NCBI RefSeq assembly: GCF_001644195.2
Contig: NZ_LWBL02000066.1
Location: forward strand, 1-55,716
Reading direction: 5' to 3'
Length of the DNA stretch: 55,716 bases
DNA from: Bacillus marinisedimentorum
Lineage (GTDB): Bacteria > Bacillota > Bacilli > Bacillales > Bacillaceae_O
Both the position numbers and the translations under genes were made by a program. Positions 35,878 through 47,000 of the stretch are shown here, piece after piece. The notes below the pieces were generated by a model. It was not told where the DNA came from and searched no databases. It saw nothing but the letters and a program-made list of their open reading frames with translations. Position 1 is the stretch's first letter. Every line of letters starts with the position of its first letter.

Positions 35878-36762
35878 ATGTTCAGAACAGCAGCAGAACT
35901 GGTAGAACTCGCCGAAACAAGCGGGAAGAAAATCTCTGAAGTGATGATAGAGCAGGAGATGGAAGTGAAGAAGCTAAACCATGAAGAAGTATTGAGCTTT
36001 ATGGACCGCAATCTTCAAGTGATGGAAGAGGCTGTGAAAAAAGGTCTTGAAGGTGTGGTATCCCATTCAGGATTGACCGGGGGCGATGCAGTCCTGCTGC
36101 AAAAGTATATCGCCAAAGGCAACACATTATCAGGCCTCACTGTACTTGATGCTGTAAGTAAAGCGGTTGCCACGAATGAAGTGAATGCGGCGATGGGAAC
36201 CATTTGTGCGACACCGACCGCAGGTTCTGCGGGAGTCGTTCCCGGTACGCTGTTTGCCGTCAAGGAAAAGCTCAATCCTACCCGGGAAGAAATGCTGAAT
36301 TTCCTGTTCACCTCAGGTGCGTTCGGCATTGTAGTGGCCAATAACGCTTCAATCTCCGGAGCTGCCGGCGGCTGCCAGGCTGAAGTCGGTTCTGCAAGCG
36401 GAATGGCATCCGCTGCCATAGTTGAAATGGCTGGCGGCACACCTTCGCAATCTGCTGAAGCGATGGCCATAACATTGAAAAACATGCTGGGGCTTGTCTG
36501 TGACCCGGTTGCAGGCCTGGTGGAGGTGCCTTGTGTTAAACGGAATGCGATGGGAGCGGCACTTGCGATGACCGCTGCTGATATGGCCCTTGCCGGCATA
36601 ACAAGCCGCATTCCATGTGATGAAGTCATCGATGCAATGTATAAAATCGGCCAGTCAATGCCGGGTGCGTTAAGAGAAACGGCACTTGGCGGACTTGCCG
36701 CAACACCGACAGGACGGGAACTGGAAGCGAAAATTTTCGGATTATCCCTTGATAAAAAGTGA
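35878..36762 (+). CDS. sdaAA: L-serine dehydratase, alpha subunit
   Basis: The catalytic 4Fe-4S subunit. The 294-residue protein has GTICATPTAGSAGVVPGT and the cluster cysteines in GGCQAE, LVCDPV and VPCVKRN. AGAAGGAGGAAGG precedes the start. It forms a two-gene unit with sdaAB, and recG begins immediately after. Confidence 0.96.
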   Translation: MFRTAAELVELAETSGKKISEVMIEQEMEVKKLNHEEVLSFMDRNLQVMEEAVKKGLEGVVSHSGLTGGDAVLLQKYIAKGNTLSGLTVLDAVSKAVATNEVNAAMGTICATPTAGSAGVVPGTLFAVKEKLNPTREEMLNFLFTSGAFGIVVANNASISGAAGGCQAEVGSASGMASAAIVEMAGGTPSQSAEAMAITLKNMLGLVCDPVAGLVEVPCVKRNAMGAALAMTAADMALAGITSRIPCDEVIDAMYKIGQSMPGALRETALGGLAATPTGRELEAKIFGLSLDKK

Positions 36763-36773
36763 GTGATTACAAA

Positions 36774-38813
36774 ATGGAACAACAACCGGTGACAGCGGTA
36801 AAAGGAATAGGCCCTGAATCAGCCAAAACATTGGCGGAAATGGGGATTGAAAAGGTGTCCGATTTGCTGGAACATTTCCCCTACCGGTATGAAGACTACG
36901 AAGTGAAAGACATCACAGAAATCAAACACGAGGAAAGAGTAACGCTTGAAGGGAAGGTCCATAGTGAACCTTCTCTTCGCTATTTCGGCAGGAAAAAGTC
37001 ACGGATGACTGTCCGTTTCATGACTGGACGGTATTTGATCAAGGCGGTGTTCTTCAACCAGCCGTTTTATAAGCAGCATTTGAACCCGGGGGAAACTGTA
37101 ACCATCACCGGTAAGTGGGATCAGCACCGGCAGACGATCACCGTGTCCGAAATGAAAAAAGGCCAGTTGGAAACCGCGCGGAAAATAAAGCCGGTTTACT
37201 CGGTGAAGGGCAGTGTGACCCAGAAGTCGATGCATAAGTGGATCACAAATGCACTGAACGATTTTGGTTCTGCAGTGACAGAAATCCTCCCGCAAACTTT
37301 ACTCTCCACCTATCGTCTTCCTGACCGGATGCAAGCGCTGAAGGTGATGCATAATCCAGCCAGCCACCAGCATTTGAAGCATGCGCGCCGCCGTTTTGTA
37401 TATGAGGAGTTTTTGCTGTTCCAGCTGAAGCTCCAGGCATTTAAAAAACTGGAGCGGGAGCAGTCACCCGGAAAAGCCATGACCTTTTCTATGAAAAATG
37501 TACAGAACTTCATAGAAGGGCTGCCTTTTCCTCTAACAGGAGCACAGCAAAGGGTCGTAGGCGAAATCCTTGACGATTTGAAACAGCCTTATAGAATGAA
37601 CCGGCTGCTGCAAGGGGATGTCGGATCTGGCAAAACGGTGGTAGCTGCAATCGCTCTTATAGCCGCAGTTGATGCTGGATACCAGGGGGCGATGATGGCC
37701 CCTACCGAAATACTGGCCGATCAGCACAGGCAGTCGCTTGAACCGCTTCTTGCTGCAAACGGCATCCATGCAGCCCTTTTGACGAGTTCAGTCAAAGGAA
37801 AACAGCGCAAGGAACTTCTTGCCCGTCTTCAAACCGGCGAAATTGATGTCCTGATCGGCACACATGCCCTCATTCAAGACGAAGTTGATTTCAATCATTT
37901 AGGGTTGGTCATCACCGATGAACAACACCGCTTCGGAGTCGGCCAGCGCCGGCTGCTCCGCGAAAAAGGACCGGAACCGGATGTTCTTTTCATGACAGCG
38001 ACTCCGATTCCCCGGACGCTGGCGATATCGGTCTTCGGGGACATGGACGTATCAATCATAGATGAAATGCCGGCCGGCCGAAAAACGATTGAAACGTATT
38101 GGGCTAAGCATGACATGCTCCCGCGCGTCCTTGATTTCATGGAAAAAGAAATCCGGAGCGGCCGGCAGGCTTATGTCATCTGCCCGCTGATCGAAGAGTC
38201 GGAAAAGCTTGATGTCCAAAATGCCATCGATGTCCATGCCATGCTCACACAGCATTTTCAGGGGCGATACGATGTCGGCCTCATGCACGGCCGCCTGTCT
38301 GCTGCGGAGAAAGATGATGTGATGCAGCAGTTCGGTGAAAACAACCTGCAGGTACTCGTGTCTACAACTGTCGTTGAGGTTGGCGTCAATGTACCGAATG
38401 CAACTGTGATGGTCATTTATGATGCTGAACGGTTCGGGCTTGCCCAGCTTCATCAGCTCCGGGGACGGGTTGGGAGAGGCAGTGAACAGAGTTACTGCAT
38501 CCTGCTTGCCGATCCGAAGTCGGAAACGGGCAAGGAGCGGATGAGGGTGATGACGGAAACAAACGACGGCTTCGAACTTTCAGAACGGGATCTCGAATTG
38601 CGCGGACCCGGGGATTTTTTTGGGGTGAAACAAAGCGGTCTGCCCGATTTTAAAGTTGCTGACGTTGTGCATGACTACCGGGCCCTTGAAACAGCCCGCA
38701 GTGATGCAGCTGCGATGGTTCGCTCAGAAGGGTTCTGGAATGCGCCGGAATATGAGGGGCTGCGCAGATATTTGCAGGGTGAAGGTGTATTTAACACATC
38801 GAAACTGGATTGA
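36774..38813 (+). CDS. recG: RecG, branched-DNA helicase
   Basis: Remodels stalled forks and Holliday junctions. The 679-residue protein has an N-terminal helix-hairpin-helix-like start ([12 protein letters not shown]), a wedge/OB domain (about 45-150), and helicase domains with [25 protein letters not shown] and QLRGRVGR. The start could be the GTG at 36759, overlapping the sdaAA stop, or the ATG at 36774. I prefer the ATG because a weak GAGTGAT site lies 9 bases upstream and the GTG has none. Confidence 0.95.
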   Translation: MEQQPVTAVKGIGPESAKTLAEMGIEKVSDLLEHFPYRYEDYEVKDITEIKHEERVTLEGKVHSEPSLRYFGRKKSRMTVRFMTGRYLIKAVFFNQPFYKQHLNPGETVTITGKWDQHRQTITVSEMKKGQLETARKIKPVYSVKGSVTQKSMHKWITNALNDFGSAVTEILPQTLLSTYRLPDRMQALKVMHNPASHQHLKHARRRFVYEEFLLFQLKLQAFKKLEREQSPGKAMTFSMKNVQNFIEGLPFPLTGAQQRVVGEILDDLKQPYRMNRLLQGDVGSGKTVVAAIALIAAVDAGYQGAMMAPTEILADQHRQSLEPLLAANGIHAALLTSSVKGKQRKELLARLQTGEIDVLIGTHALIQDEVDFNHLGLVITDEQHRFGVGQRRLLREKGPEPDVLFMTATPIPRTLAISVFGDMDVSIIDEMPAGRKTIETYWAKHDMLPRVLDFMEKEIRSGRQAYVICPLIEESEKLDVQNAIDVHAMLTQHFQGRYDVGLMHGRLSAAEKDDVMQQFGENNLQVLVSTTVVEVGVNVPNATVMVIYDAERFGLAQLHQLRGRVGRGSEQSYCILLADPKSETGKERMRVMTETNDGFELSERDLELRGPGDFFGVKQSGLPDFKVADVVHDYRALETARSDAAAMVRSEGFWNAPEYEGLRRYLQGEGVFNTSKLD

Positions 38814-38821
38814 GAAATCTA

Positions 38822-38867
38822 TTGCAAATAAAAACAAGAAATTATATACTACTTTTAGTACCTAGTC
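38822..38867 (+). promoter_or_regulatory. fapR operon promoter with FapR operator
   Basis: TTGCAA (38822-38827), a 17-bp spacer and TATACT (38845-38850) form a good promoter right after recG. Overlapping the start of transcription is TTAGTACCTAGTC (38855-38867), which matches the core of the known FapR operator. FapR would repress here until malonyl-CoA releases it, controlling its own operon (fapR-plsX-fabD-fabG). Confidence 0.88.
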
Positions 38868-38890
38868 ATAGAACCGGACGGTGTCTACAA

Positions 38891-39487
38891 ATGAAACGAA
38901 CAAAAAAAGACAGACAATTACAGCTGAAAACAACGATCGAAACAAACCCGTTCATTACAGATGATGAACTGGCCCGGCAATTCGATGTAAGCGTGCAGAC
39001 GATACGGCTTGACCGGATGGAACTCGCGATTCCCGAGCTGCGCGAACGGATCAAGCATGTCGCTGAAAACCGCTGGGAAGAGGAAGTGCGGGCGCTGCCG
39101 CTTGAGGAAGTGATCGGTGAAGTCATCGACCTTAACCTTGATGAAAGCGCGATTTCGATTTTGGATGTCGGGCCTGAGCACGTATTTTCCCGAAATAAAA
39201 TCGCCCGCGGCCATCACCTGTTTGCCCAGGCTAACTCCTTAGCAGTCGCAGTAATAGATGATGAACTGGCGCTTACCGCCAAAGCAGATATCCGTTTTAC
39301 GAGGCAAGTAAAGGAAAAAGAACGGGTCGTCGCCAAAGCGCGCGTGCAAAGTACCGATGACGAAAGGGGAAGGACCTCTGTGTCGGTGGAAAGCTATGTC
39401 GGCAACGAACTGGTTTTCAGCGGGTTATTCAACATGTATCGATCAAATAAAGGAAAGAAGGCCAGGTACAATGAAAATAGCAATTGA
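38891..39487 (+). CDS. fapR: FapR, malonyl-CoA-responsive repressor of lipid synthesis
   Basis: A transcription factor with an N-terminal helix-turn-helix (about 10-60, [21 protein letters not shown]) and a C-terminal hot-dog effector domain that binds malonyl-CoA (about 75-190, [18 protein letters not shown]). It has 198 residues. I chose the ATG at 38891 because the frame upstream runs through the operator and promoter; the ribosome site GGACGGTG is moderate. The last 17 bp overlap plsX. Confidence 0.96.
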   Translation: MKRTKKDRQLQLKTTIETNPFITDDELARQFDVSVQTIRLDRMELAIPELRERIKHVAENRWEEEVRALPLEEVIGEVIDLNLDESAISILDVGPEHVFSRNKIARGHHLFAQANSLAVAVIDDELALTAKADIRFTRQVKEKERVVAKARVQSTDDERGRTSVSVESYVGNELVFSGLFNMYRSNKGKKARYNENSN

Positions 39488-40460
39488 CGCAATGGGAGGG
39501 GACAATGCCCCTGAACAAATTGTAAAAGGGGCGGAGCTTGCTGTCGGAGAGTTTCCCGGTCTCGAAGTTTTACTGGTCGGAAAAGAAACCGAAATTCGCA
39601 GCCATATGAGTACGGAAAACCCTGCCATATCGATTTTACATACTGATGAAGTAATTGAAGGAGAAGATGAACCGGTAAGAGCCGTCAGGCGCAAAAAAAA
39701 TTCATCAATGGTTCTCGCAGCTGCAGAAGTGGCAGAGGGAAGAGCGGATGCCTGCATTTCAGCAGGGAACACAGGCGCCCTCATGACAGCCGGGCTTTTT
39801 GTGGTCGGACGGATCAAAGGAATTGACAGGCCGGCTCTGGCCCCTACTCTGCCGACGGTTGACGGCAAAGGGTTTCTGCTTCTGGATGCAGGAGCAAATG
39901 TTGATGCGAAACCGGAGCATTTGCTGCAGTTCGCCATAATGGGTTCGATCTATACCGAGAAGGTCAGGGGCATTAAGAACCCGACCGTTGGACTGATGAA
40001 TATCGGTACAGAAGAGAAAAAAGGCAATGAACTGAGCCGCCTGACATTCGAAATGCTGAAAGAGGCGGATGTGAACTTTATCGGGAATGTCGAGTCCCGC
40101 GACTTGCTGACAGGCGGAGCGGATGTTGTCGTATGCGACGGATTTACCGGCAATATCGCCTTGAAGACGATTGAAGGCACAGCTATGGCCATTTTCAGTA
40201 TGCTGAAGGAAGAACTGACTTCTTCATTTAAGAGCAAGGCTGCTGCTGCTGTGCTGAAACCGCAGTTCAAGAAATTAAAAGGGAAACTGGATTATTCGGA
40301 ATATGGGGGCGCTGGATTATTCGGACTGAAGGCCCCGGTCATAAAAGCACATGGATCTTCTGATGCCAATGCGATTTTAAATGCGGTCAGGCAGGCAAAG
40401 AATATGGCAGACCAGAATGTGGCCGGTCTGATCGGAGAACAGGCAGTTAAACAATCCTGA
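39471..40460 (+). CDS. plsX: PlsX, phosphate acyltransferase
   Basis: Converts acyl-ACP to acyl phosphate for phosphatidic acid synthesis. The 329-residue protein begins with the family signature [15 protein letters not shown] and contains SAGNTGALM. The ATG at 39471 lies within the end of fapR; a longer frame from 39357 lies inside fapR. AGAAGGCCAGG is upstream. It belongs to the FapR regulon. Confidence 0.96.
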   Translation: MKIAIDAMGGDNAPEQIVKGAELAVGEFPGLEVLLVGKETEIRSHMSTENPAISILHTDEVIEGEDEPVRAVRRKKNSSMVLAAAEVAEGRADACISAGNTGALMTAGLFVVGRIKGIDRPALAPTLPTVDGKGFLLLDAGANVDAKPEHLLQFAIMGSIYTEKVRGIKNPTVGLMNIGTEEKKGNELSRLTFEMLKEADVNFIGNVESRDLLTGGADVVVCDGFTGNIALKTIEGTAMAIFSMLKEELTSSFKSKAAAAVLKPQFKKLKGKLDYSEYGGAGLFGLKAPVIKAHGSSDANAILNAVRQAKNMADQNVAGLIGEQAVKQS

Positions 40461-40489
40461 AACTAAGACGACCTGAGGAGCGTGAAAAT

Positions 40490-41434
40490 GTGAGTAAAAC
40501 AGCTTTTGTTTTCCCGGGCCAGGGAGCCCAGGCGGTCGGAATGGGGAAAGAAGCGGCGGACCACAGCAGCCGTGCGTCAAATATTTTCAAAGAGGCAGAT
40601 GAGCGGCTCGGTTTTTCGCTCAGCAAGACCATTTTTGAAGGGCCTGATCATGAACTGAAACAAACAGCTATTACCCAGCCTGCTTTATTGACAGCGAGCA
40701 TTGCCATTTATGCAGCCTTTGCTGAATATGGCGTAAAACCGGATTATACAGCAGGCCACAGTCTCGGCGAATATAGTGCACTTGTGGCAGCTGATTCCCT
40801 TTCATTTGCCGATGCAGTCTTCGCGGTCCATAAGCGCGGCACGTTAATGGAAGAAGCGGTCCCATCAGGTGAAGGTTCCATGGCAGCTGTCATGGGAATG
40901 GATGCTGCACAGCTTGAAGGCATCACCCGTGAAATTACAGGGGCGGGCCAGGCGGTGCAGCTCGCCAACTTGAACAGTCCAGGACAGATTGTTATCAGCG
41001 GCACTGCTGAAGGGGTGCGTCAGGCCGGTGAGCTAGCGAAGGAAAAAGGGGCAAGACGTGTCATCCCTTTGAATGTGAGCGGACCGTTTCACTCCTCATT
41101 GATGAAACCTGCGGCTGAGAAGTTTACCGGAATCCTTGATGGCATAACGGTAAAAGATGCTTCTGTCCCGGTCATCGCCAATGTGGATGGGCAGCCGGTG
41201 CAGGCGGCACAGGAAATCCGCCGTAAACTGGTTGAACAGCTCTTTTCACCGGTACGCTGGGAAGAATCGGTCAACACATTGATCGATCTCGGGGTTGATA
41301 CATTCGTTGAAGTCGGTCCGGGTAAAGTCCTTTCCGGCCTGATAAAAAAAATTGACAGGTCTGTAACCGTGCTCCCGGTCTACGATATGGAAACGATTGA
41401 AAAAGCGGCGGATGCCTTAAAGGGAGGAGAATGA
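40490..41434 (+). CDS. fabD: Malonyl-CoA:ACP transacylase
   Basis: Moves malonyl groups from CoA to acyl carrier protein. The 314-residue protein has PGQGAQ (9-14), the nucleophile Ser91 in AGHSLGE and catalytic His201 in GPFHSS. The start is a GTG at 40490 preceded by TGAGGAG. The stop overlaps fabG by ATGA. Confidence 0.97.
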   Translation: MSKTAFVFPGQGAQAVGMGKEAADHSSRASNIFKEADERLGFSLSKTIFEGPDHELKQTAITQPALLTASIAIYAAFAEYGVKPDYTAGHSLGEYSALVAADSLSFADAVFAVHKRGTLMEEAVPSGEGSMAAVMGMDAAQLEGITREITGAGQAVQLANLNSPGQIVISGTAEGVRQAGELAKEKGARRVIPLNVSGPFHSSLMKPAAEKFTGILDGITVKDASVPVIANVDGQPVQAAQEIRRKLVEQLFSPVRWEESVNTLIDLGVDTFVEVGPGKVLSGLIKKIDRSVTVLPVYDMETIEKAADALKGGE

Positions 41435-42180
41435 CGATGCTGACAGGTAAATCAGTGCTCGTGACCGGAGGGTCAAGAGGCATCGGACGCGCCATAGCTC
41501 TAATGCTTGCTGAGCAGGGTGCGAAAGTGGCGGTCAACTATGCCGGAAATGAAGAGAAAGCCAATGAAGTGGCGGATGAAATCAAAAGCGGCGGAGGCGA
41601 AGCGCTCGCTATCCGTGCTGACGTCAGTTCTGCCGAAGAAGTGAAGCAGATGGTGAAAACGGTCATTGAAACGTTCGGATCCCTGGATATCCTGGTGAAC
41701 AATGCGGGCATTACAAAAGACAATCTCCTTATGAGAATGAAAGAAGAGGAATGGGATTCTGTCATCGATACGAATCTGAAAGGTGTATTCAACTGCACAA
41801 AAGCGGTCACCCGCCAGATGATGAAGCAGCGCCAGGGGAGAATCATCAATGTCGCTTCTGTCGTGGGCATCGTCGGCAACCCGGGCCAGGCCAACTATGT
41901 TGCAGCCAAAGCGGGTGTCATCGGTCTGACGAAGACAACCGCACGGGAACTGGCAGCCCGGAACATAACGGTCAATGCTGTGGCGCCAGGATTCATCTCA
42001 ACGGATATGACCGACAAACTTCCTGATGATGTGAAAGAAGAGATGCTGAAACAAATTCCGCTGAGCCGTTTTGGGTCGCCTGCAGATATCGCTGCTGTGG
42101 TTAAATTTCTCGCTTCCGAAGACAGCGCCTATATCACCGGCCAGACCTTGCAGGTTGACGGCGGCATGGTGATGTCCTAA
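41431..42180 (+). CDS. fabG: 3-oxoacyl-ACP reductase
   Basis: An NADPH-dependent SDR that reduces beta-ketoacyl-ACP. The 249-residue protein has the cofactor motif GGSRGIG (13-19) and the catalytic triad Ser143, Tyr156 and Lys160. GGGAGGAG is upstream. The ATG at 41437 would give a protein closer to B. subtilis FabG in length. acpP has its own promoter downstream. Confidence 0.97.
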   Translation: MTMLTGKSVLVTGGSRGIGRAIALMLAEQGAKVAVNYAGNEEKANEVADEIKSGGGEALAIRADVSSAEEVKQMVKTVIETFGSLDILVNNAGITKDNLLMRMKEEEWDSVIDTNLKGVFNCTKAVTRQMMKQRQGRIINVASVVGIVGNPGQANYVAAKAGVIGLTKTTARELAARNITVNAVAPGFISTDMTDKLPDDVKEEMLKQIPLSRFGSPADIAAVVKFLASEDSAYITGQTLQVDGGMVMS

Positions 42181-42206
42181 AAATTCTAAAATCACCCGAT
42201 ATCACT

Positions 42207-42234
42207 TTTACAATAAAGGATAATCGACTATAAT
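42207..42234 (+). promoter_or_regulatory. Promoter of acpP
   Basis: TTTACA (42207-42212), a 16-bp spacer and a perfect TATAAT (42229-42234), 24 bp before the acpP start. This would give acyl carrier protein FapR-independent, high-level transcription. Confidence 0.7.
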
Positions 42235-42257
42235 GACTTGAGGGGAGGTGAAGTGTC

Positions 42258-42491
42258 ATGGCAGATGTTTTAGATCGCGTAGCGAAAATCGTTGTGGATC
42301 GTCTTGGAGTTGATGAGTCGGAAGTGAAACCTGAAGCTAAATTTAAAGATGACCTCGGCGCTGATTCCCTTGATGTGGTCGAGCTCGTCATGGAATTAGA
42401 AGACGAATTCGATATGGAGATTTCCGATGAAGACGCTGAAAAAATTGAAACAGTAGGCGATGCAGTGAACTACATAAAAGCCAATCAATAG
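42258..42491 (+). CDS. acpP: Acyl carrier protein
   Basis: A 77-residue acidic carrier with the phosphopantetheine site Ser37 in [21 protein letters not shown] is upstream. It has its own promoter (42207-42234) and is followed by a hairpin terminator. Confidence 0.98.
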   Translation: MADVLDRVAKIVVDRLGVDESEVKPEAKFKDDLGADSLDVVELVMELEDEFDMEISDEDAEKIETVGDAVNYIKANQ

Positions 42492-42507
42492 ATCAGCGAT
42501 ACATGAA

Positions 42508-42535
42508 GTCCCGTTATCAATTAACGGGGCTTTCT
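42508..42535 (+). terminator. Terminator after acpP
   Basis: GTCCCGTTA (42508-42516) pairs with TAACGGGGC (42522-42530) with one G-T pair, followed by TTTCT. The T run is short, so some read-through to rnc is possible. Confidence 0.65.
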
Positions 42536-42608
42536 CCGCTTTTATGCCGGCCGGAAATCTGCTGCCTGACCAGAAATCATAGTAGCAGTACTGGAGGGAA
42601 CAACATTA

Positions 42609-43337
42609 ATGTCTGTCCGCTATCCATATAAAAGAACAGGTGGAAATCAGAAAATGAAATTTGATAAGTTACAGCAGCAGCTTGGCATTGAGTTTGAAAA
42701 TGAAAAGCTTTTAAAACAGGCGTTCACCCATTCATCTTATGTGAATGAGCATCGAAAAGGGCCGTTTTCGGATAATGAAAGACTTGAATTTCTTGGCGAT
42801 GCCGTCCTGGAATTGACAGTTTCCCAATATCTTTTCAACAAGTATCCGGCGATGAGCGAAGGGGAACTGACCAAACTCCGCGCTGCGATTGTGTGCGAGG
42901 CTTCACTCGTGAATTTTGCCCATTCCCTGTCGTTCGGAGAATTCATTTTGCTGGGAAAAGGCGAGGAAATGACCGGGGGCCGTGAGCGGCCGGCACTGCT
43001 TGCCGATGTGTTTGAAGCGTTCATCGGGGCTCTGTATCTAGACAGAGGGCTCGATGATGTTCTGGCTGTGCTTGATAAAGTCGTATATCCGAAAATTGAT
43101 GAAGGTGCTTTTTCTCATGTGATGGATTATAAAAGCCAGCTGCAGGAAGTCATCCAGCGGGAAGGCGCGGGGATGATCGTGTACAGGATCGTTGAAGAAA
43201 AAGGTCCTGCCCATAACCGTGAATTCATTTCCGAAATCAATTTGAACGGCCGGATTTTGGGAAGAGGCACAGGCCGGTCCAAAAAAGAGGCTGAGCAGAT
43301 GGCTGCAAAAGCTGCGCTTGCAGACCTGGAAACGTGA
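42609..43337 (+). CDS. rnc: Ribonuclease III
   Basis: A double-strand-specific RNase for rRNA and scRNA processing. The 242-residue protein has the signature [14 protein letters not shown] (56-69, with catalytic Glu60 and Asp64) and a C-terminal dsRBD (about 170-240). GGAGGG precedes the ATG at 42609; a second in-frame ATG at 42654 is less likely. In B. subtilis smc follows directly; here an inverted small gene lies between. Confidence 0.95.
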   Translation: MSVRYPYKRTGGNQKMKFDKLQQQLGIEFENEKLLKQAFTHSSYVNEHRKGPFSDNERLEFLGDAVLELTVSQYLFNKYPAMSEGELTKLRAAIVCEASLVNFAHSLSFGEFILLGKGEEMTGGRERPALLADVFEAFIGALYLDRGLDDVLAVLDKVVYPKIDEGAFSHVMDYKSQLQEVIQREGAGMIVYRIVEEKGPAHNREFISEINLNGRILGRGTGRSKKEAEQMAAKAALADLET

Positions 43338-43366
43338 AACATCTATCGGGAATTCCTGACAAAACA

Positions 43367-43395
43367 AAAGGACAATCCGCCTGGATTGTCCTTTT
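43367..43395. terminator. Bidirectional terminator between rnc and the UPF0435 gene
   Basis: AAAGGACAATCC (43367-43378) pairs perfectly with GGATTGTCCTTT (43383-43394). A and T runs on both sides let it serve both convergent genes. Confidence 0.9.
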
Positions 43396-43454
43396 TGCTG
43401 TGAAAGATTGATCTCCTATTTACCGGTATGCCCGCTGTAAGCTTAGCAGGCACC

Positions 43455-43676
43455 TTATTTTCTTAGTCTGCCCAGTTCTGCTATAAGGGCTTGCATCTCG
43501 CTGACGGAGATGTTGTTTTTGCTTTTAACCATGCTGTAGATGTCTTTGATCTCATCATAGTCTTCCAGCTGGAAATTCTCTGGCTTAATGGCTTCACGAT
43601 TAACGACTTGCAGTTCGTTTGCAAGGTCTTCAATCATGAAGGAAAGATTTTCACGGTTTTTTTCTTCAAGATTCAT
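43455..43676 (-). CDS. UPF0435 (DUF1128) family protein, YfkK-like
   Basis: A 73-residue acidic helical protein ending SEMQALIAELGRLRK. It matches the UPF0435 family (B. subtilis YfkK), whose function is unknown. I chose the ATG at 43676, with AAAGGATGAT upstream on the minus strand; a longer in-frame version to 43865 adds residues unlike the family. It sits, inverted, between rnc and smc, which are adjacent in B. subtilis. Confidence 0.88.
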   Translation of the reverse strand: MNLEEKNRENLSFMIEDLANELQVVNREAIKPENFQLEDYDEIKDIYSMVKSKNNISVSEMQALIAELGRLRK

Positions 43677-44010
43677 CGTATCATCCTTTCCCGGGACTTC
43701 ATTTCGTGTCGGAATGCAGTTTCCAGCAATGCAAAGGATAATGCCTGTGCTGGGAAACTGAAAAACAGTTATCTCTATCATACATGAACTTCCGCCAAGT
43801 TCCCAACTCTGTTTACTGAAAGTGGTGCGGAAGTGTATGTTCCTCAATTTCATCCTTTTTTGCAAACTCAGTTATGGCAAAGGATGCCCCGTCTGGTGAA
43901 AACCGTGCTAAAATACGATTTAACATAGCCTTCATATAAGATGGGATGCTTTTATGATAAAATATTAAAGTCATATTATGACTAGCTGAATGTTGCAAGG
44001 AGGAAAACAA
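43677..44010. other. Divergent intergenic region before smc
   Basis: The 334 bp hold no recognisable gene. It should contain promoters for both the UPF0435 gene and smc. A weak TTCATA (43931-43936), 16-bp spacer, TATGAT (43953-43958) could serve smc. A strong ribosome site AAGGAGG lies at 43998-44004. Confidence 0.4.
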
Positions 44011-47000
44011 ATGTTCCTCAAACGATTAGACGTTGTGGGATTTAAATCATTTGCAGAACGGGTATCAGTAGATTTTGTTCCGGGAGTGACGGCTGTTGTC
44101 GGTCCGAATGGAAGCGGAAAAAGTAATATTACCGATGCAATCCGCTGGGTTCTGGGTGAACAGTCAGCCAAATCGCTGCGCGGCTCCAAAATGGAAGATA
44201 TCATTTTTGCCGGGAGCGACACGAGAAAGTCGCTGAATGTGGCTGAGGTCGCCCTGACCCTGGATAATACAGACCGCTTTTTCCCGACAGATTACTCGGA
44301 AATTACCGTGACAAGGCGTGTGTACCGGTCAGGGGAGAGCGAATTTTTCATTAATAAACAATCATGCAGGCTGAAGGATATTGTAGATTTATTCATGGAT
44401 TCGGGTCTTGGCAGAGAAGCATTCTCCATTATCAGCCAGGGCCGTGTCGAAGAAATTTTAAGCAGCAAGTCAGAGGACCGGCGCACTATATTTGAGGAAG
44501 CTGCCGGTGTCCTGAAATATAAACACCGAAAAAGAAAAGCGGAGCAAAAATTGAATGAAACCCAGGAGAACCTCCATCGAGTGGAAGATATTATTCATGA
44601 GCTGGAGGGCCAGCTTGAACCCCTGAAAATCCAGGCATCGATCGCCCGTGATTATTTGGAGAAAAAAGCTGAACTGAAGGAAATTGAAGTTGCGCTCACT
44701 GTGCATGAGATTGAGGAACTCCATGAACAGTGGGAGGCTCAAAAGGCTGATTTCGCACGCAACAGCGATCTTGAAATCAGGCTTGGAGCAGAAATCCAGA
44801 AAAAGGAAGCGCGGCTGGAAGAACTCCGTGACACGATGCTGGCAATTGATGAATCGGTAAACGATTTGCAGGAAGTCCTTCTCATTGCAAGCAAAGACCT
44901 TGAGAAGCTGGAAGGACGCAAAGAGGTCCTGAAAGAGAGGAAGAAAAATTATCATCAGCACAGGGAGTCCTATAAGCAGCAAATCCGTGACGGCGAAGAA
45001 AAAGCCGCCCGTCTTGAAATGAATCTGAAGCAAGAAAACCAAAAGCTCGCCGATTATCAGTCTGAACTGTCAGCCATCGGGGAAAAACTGAAACAGAAGC
45101 AAACGGAACTCACGGTTAGCGACCAGAATATCGAAGAGGCCATCGAGAACATGAAGACGGATTACATCGATTTGCTGAACCGCCAGGCGGCGTTCCGTAA
45201 TGAAATCCGCTACATTGAAGAACAGCTCACTCAAGAACAAAGCAAGAACAGCCGGCTTGATGAAGATTCCCATAAGTATTCCTCCAGGCTGGAAGAAATC
45301 CGGAACCGGAAGGCTGAAATTGAAGAAAAGCTTGAAGAAAAGGGGAAGGAAATCGAAGCGCAGGCTGCCGAGTTCCATCAATTCCAGCAAAAGCTTGAGA
45401 AAAACAGGCAGAGCTATTCATCCAGTGAATCAAAACTTTACCAGGCTTATCAGTACATCCAGCAGTTCAGATCAAAAAAAGAAGTGCTTGAGGACATGCA
45501 GGACGACTACTCGGGTTTTTTCCAGGGGGTCAAGGAAGTTTTGAAAGCGCGTGACCGGATTCCGGGAATAGCGGGTGCAGTTGCCGAATTGATTACAGTT
45601 CCGAAAGAGTATGAAACTGCCATTGAAACGGCACTGGGCGGAGCGATGCAGCACATTGTCATCGATAACGAAAAAAATGCCCGTTCAGCGATCGGCTTCT
45701 TGAAAAAAATGCGGTACGGAAGGGCGACTTTCCTCCCGATGACTGTCCTGAAAGGAAGGAGCATTCCTGCAGGGCAGCTGGAAGCAGTCAGCGGACACCC
45801 TGCTTTTATCGGCGTTGGTGCCGAACTTGTCAAACATGAAGACCGATACTCCCCTGTTATTTCCAATCTGCTCGGCAATGTCATTGTCACAAGCGATTTG
45901 AAGGGTGCCAATGATTTGGCCCGCATGCTTAACTACCGGTACCGGATTGTTACAGCAGAAGGGGATGTGGTGAACCCGGGCGGCTCGATGACAGGTGGTG
46001 CGGCAAAGCAAAAAGGCAACTCCCTTTTAAGCCGCCAGCGTGAACTTGAACACCTGAAGAGAAAATTGGCTGAAGCGGAAAAGCAGACGGGGCAGCTTGA
46101 AAAGCGCGTAAAGTCTTTGAAAGAAACCATCTCAGCGGATGAAAAGAGAATGGACGAATGGCGCGAAAAAATCAGCCGGGCCAAAATGGATGAACAGGCG
46201 TTGAAAAGCGGACTCAGGGAAGTGGAAATGGAAGAACGCAATGCTTCTGAGAGACTGTCGCTTTACGAGCATGAAATGCAAAGCTACCAGCAGGACAGGC
46301 AGCAAAAAAGCGAAAAGCTGGATAAGCTGAAAAAGGAATTGGCTGCCAGCACCCTCGAGGCAAAAGAATTGGAGCAGACGATCGAACAATTGACAAAGCA
46401 AAAATCCGTCCAGCAGCATTCAAAAGAAGCGCTGCAGAGTGATGTGACCGAATTGAAAGTTACATATGCCGAAAAGCAGCAAATGGCAGCCAATCAGGAG
46501 AACACAGTAGCAAGAATTGCAGCAGAACAAGCGGAGACGAAAGAGCTCCTCGAAAACGCGAAAGAAGAATTTATTCTGCTTGAAGAAGAAATGAACTCCA
46601 ACTCTTCCGGAGAGGAAAAACTTGAAGAAGAGATCATCCGCAAACGGAGGGAAAAGGATGAAAGTGTCTCACTTATTTCGAATCGCCGCGAAGAACGGAT
46701 GAAACACCAACAGAAGCATGATGATATTGAACGGGAATTGAAGGAAGAAAAACGGCAGTACAAACAGCTGACCGAGCTGCTTAGGGATGAGGAAGTCAAA
46801 ATCAACCGCCTTGATGTCGGGCTTGAAAACAGGCTCGACCACCTGCGTGACGAATATGCGCTGTCGTTTGATGCTGCCAAAGCAGAATACGAACTGACCG
46901 TCACCGCTGAAGAAGCAAGGACAAAAGTGAAACTGATTAAACTAGCCATCGAAGAGCTTGGCTCTGTGAATACAGGCGCAATTGAAGAATACGAACGGAT

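Noticed and set aside
42501-42530. AGTCCCG before rnc as a fourth PyrR site
   Set aside because: Only the first bases match; it lacks GAGAGGCT and is simply one arm of the acpP terminator.
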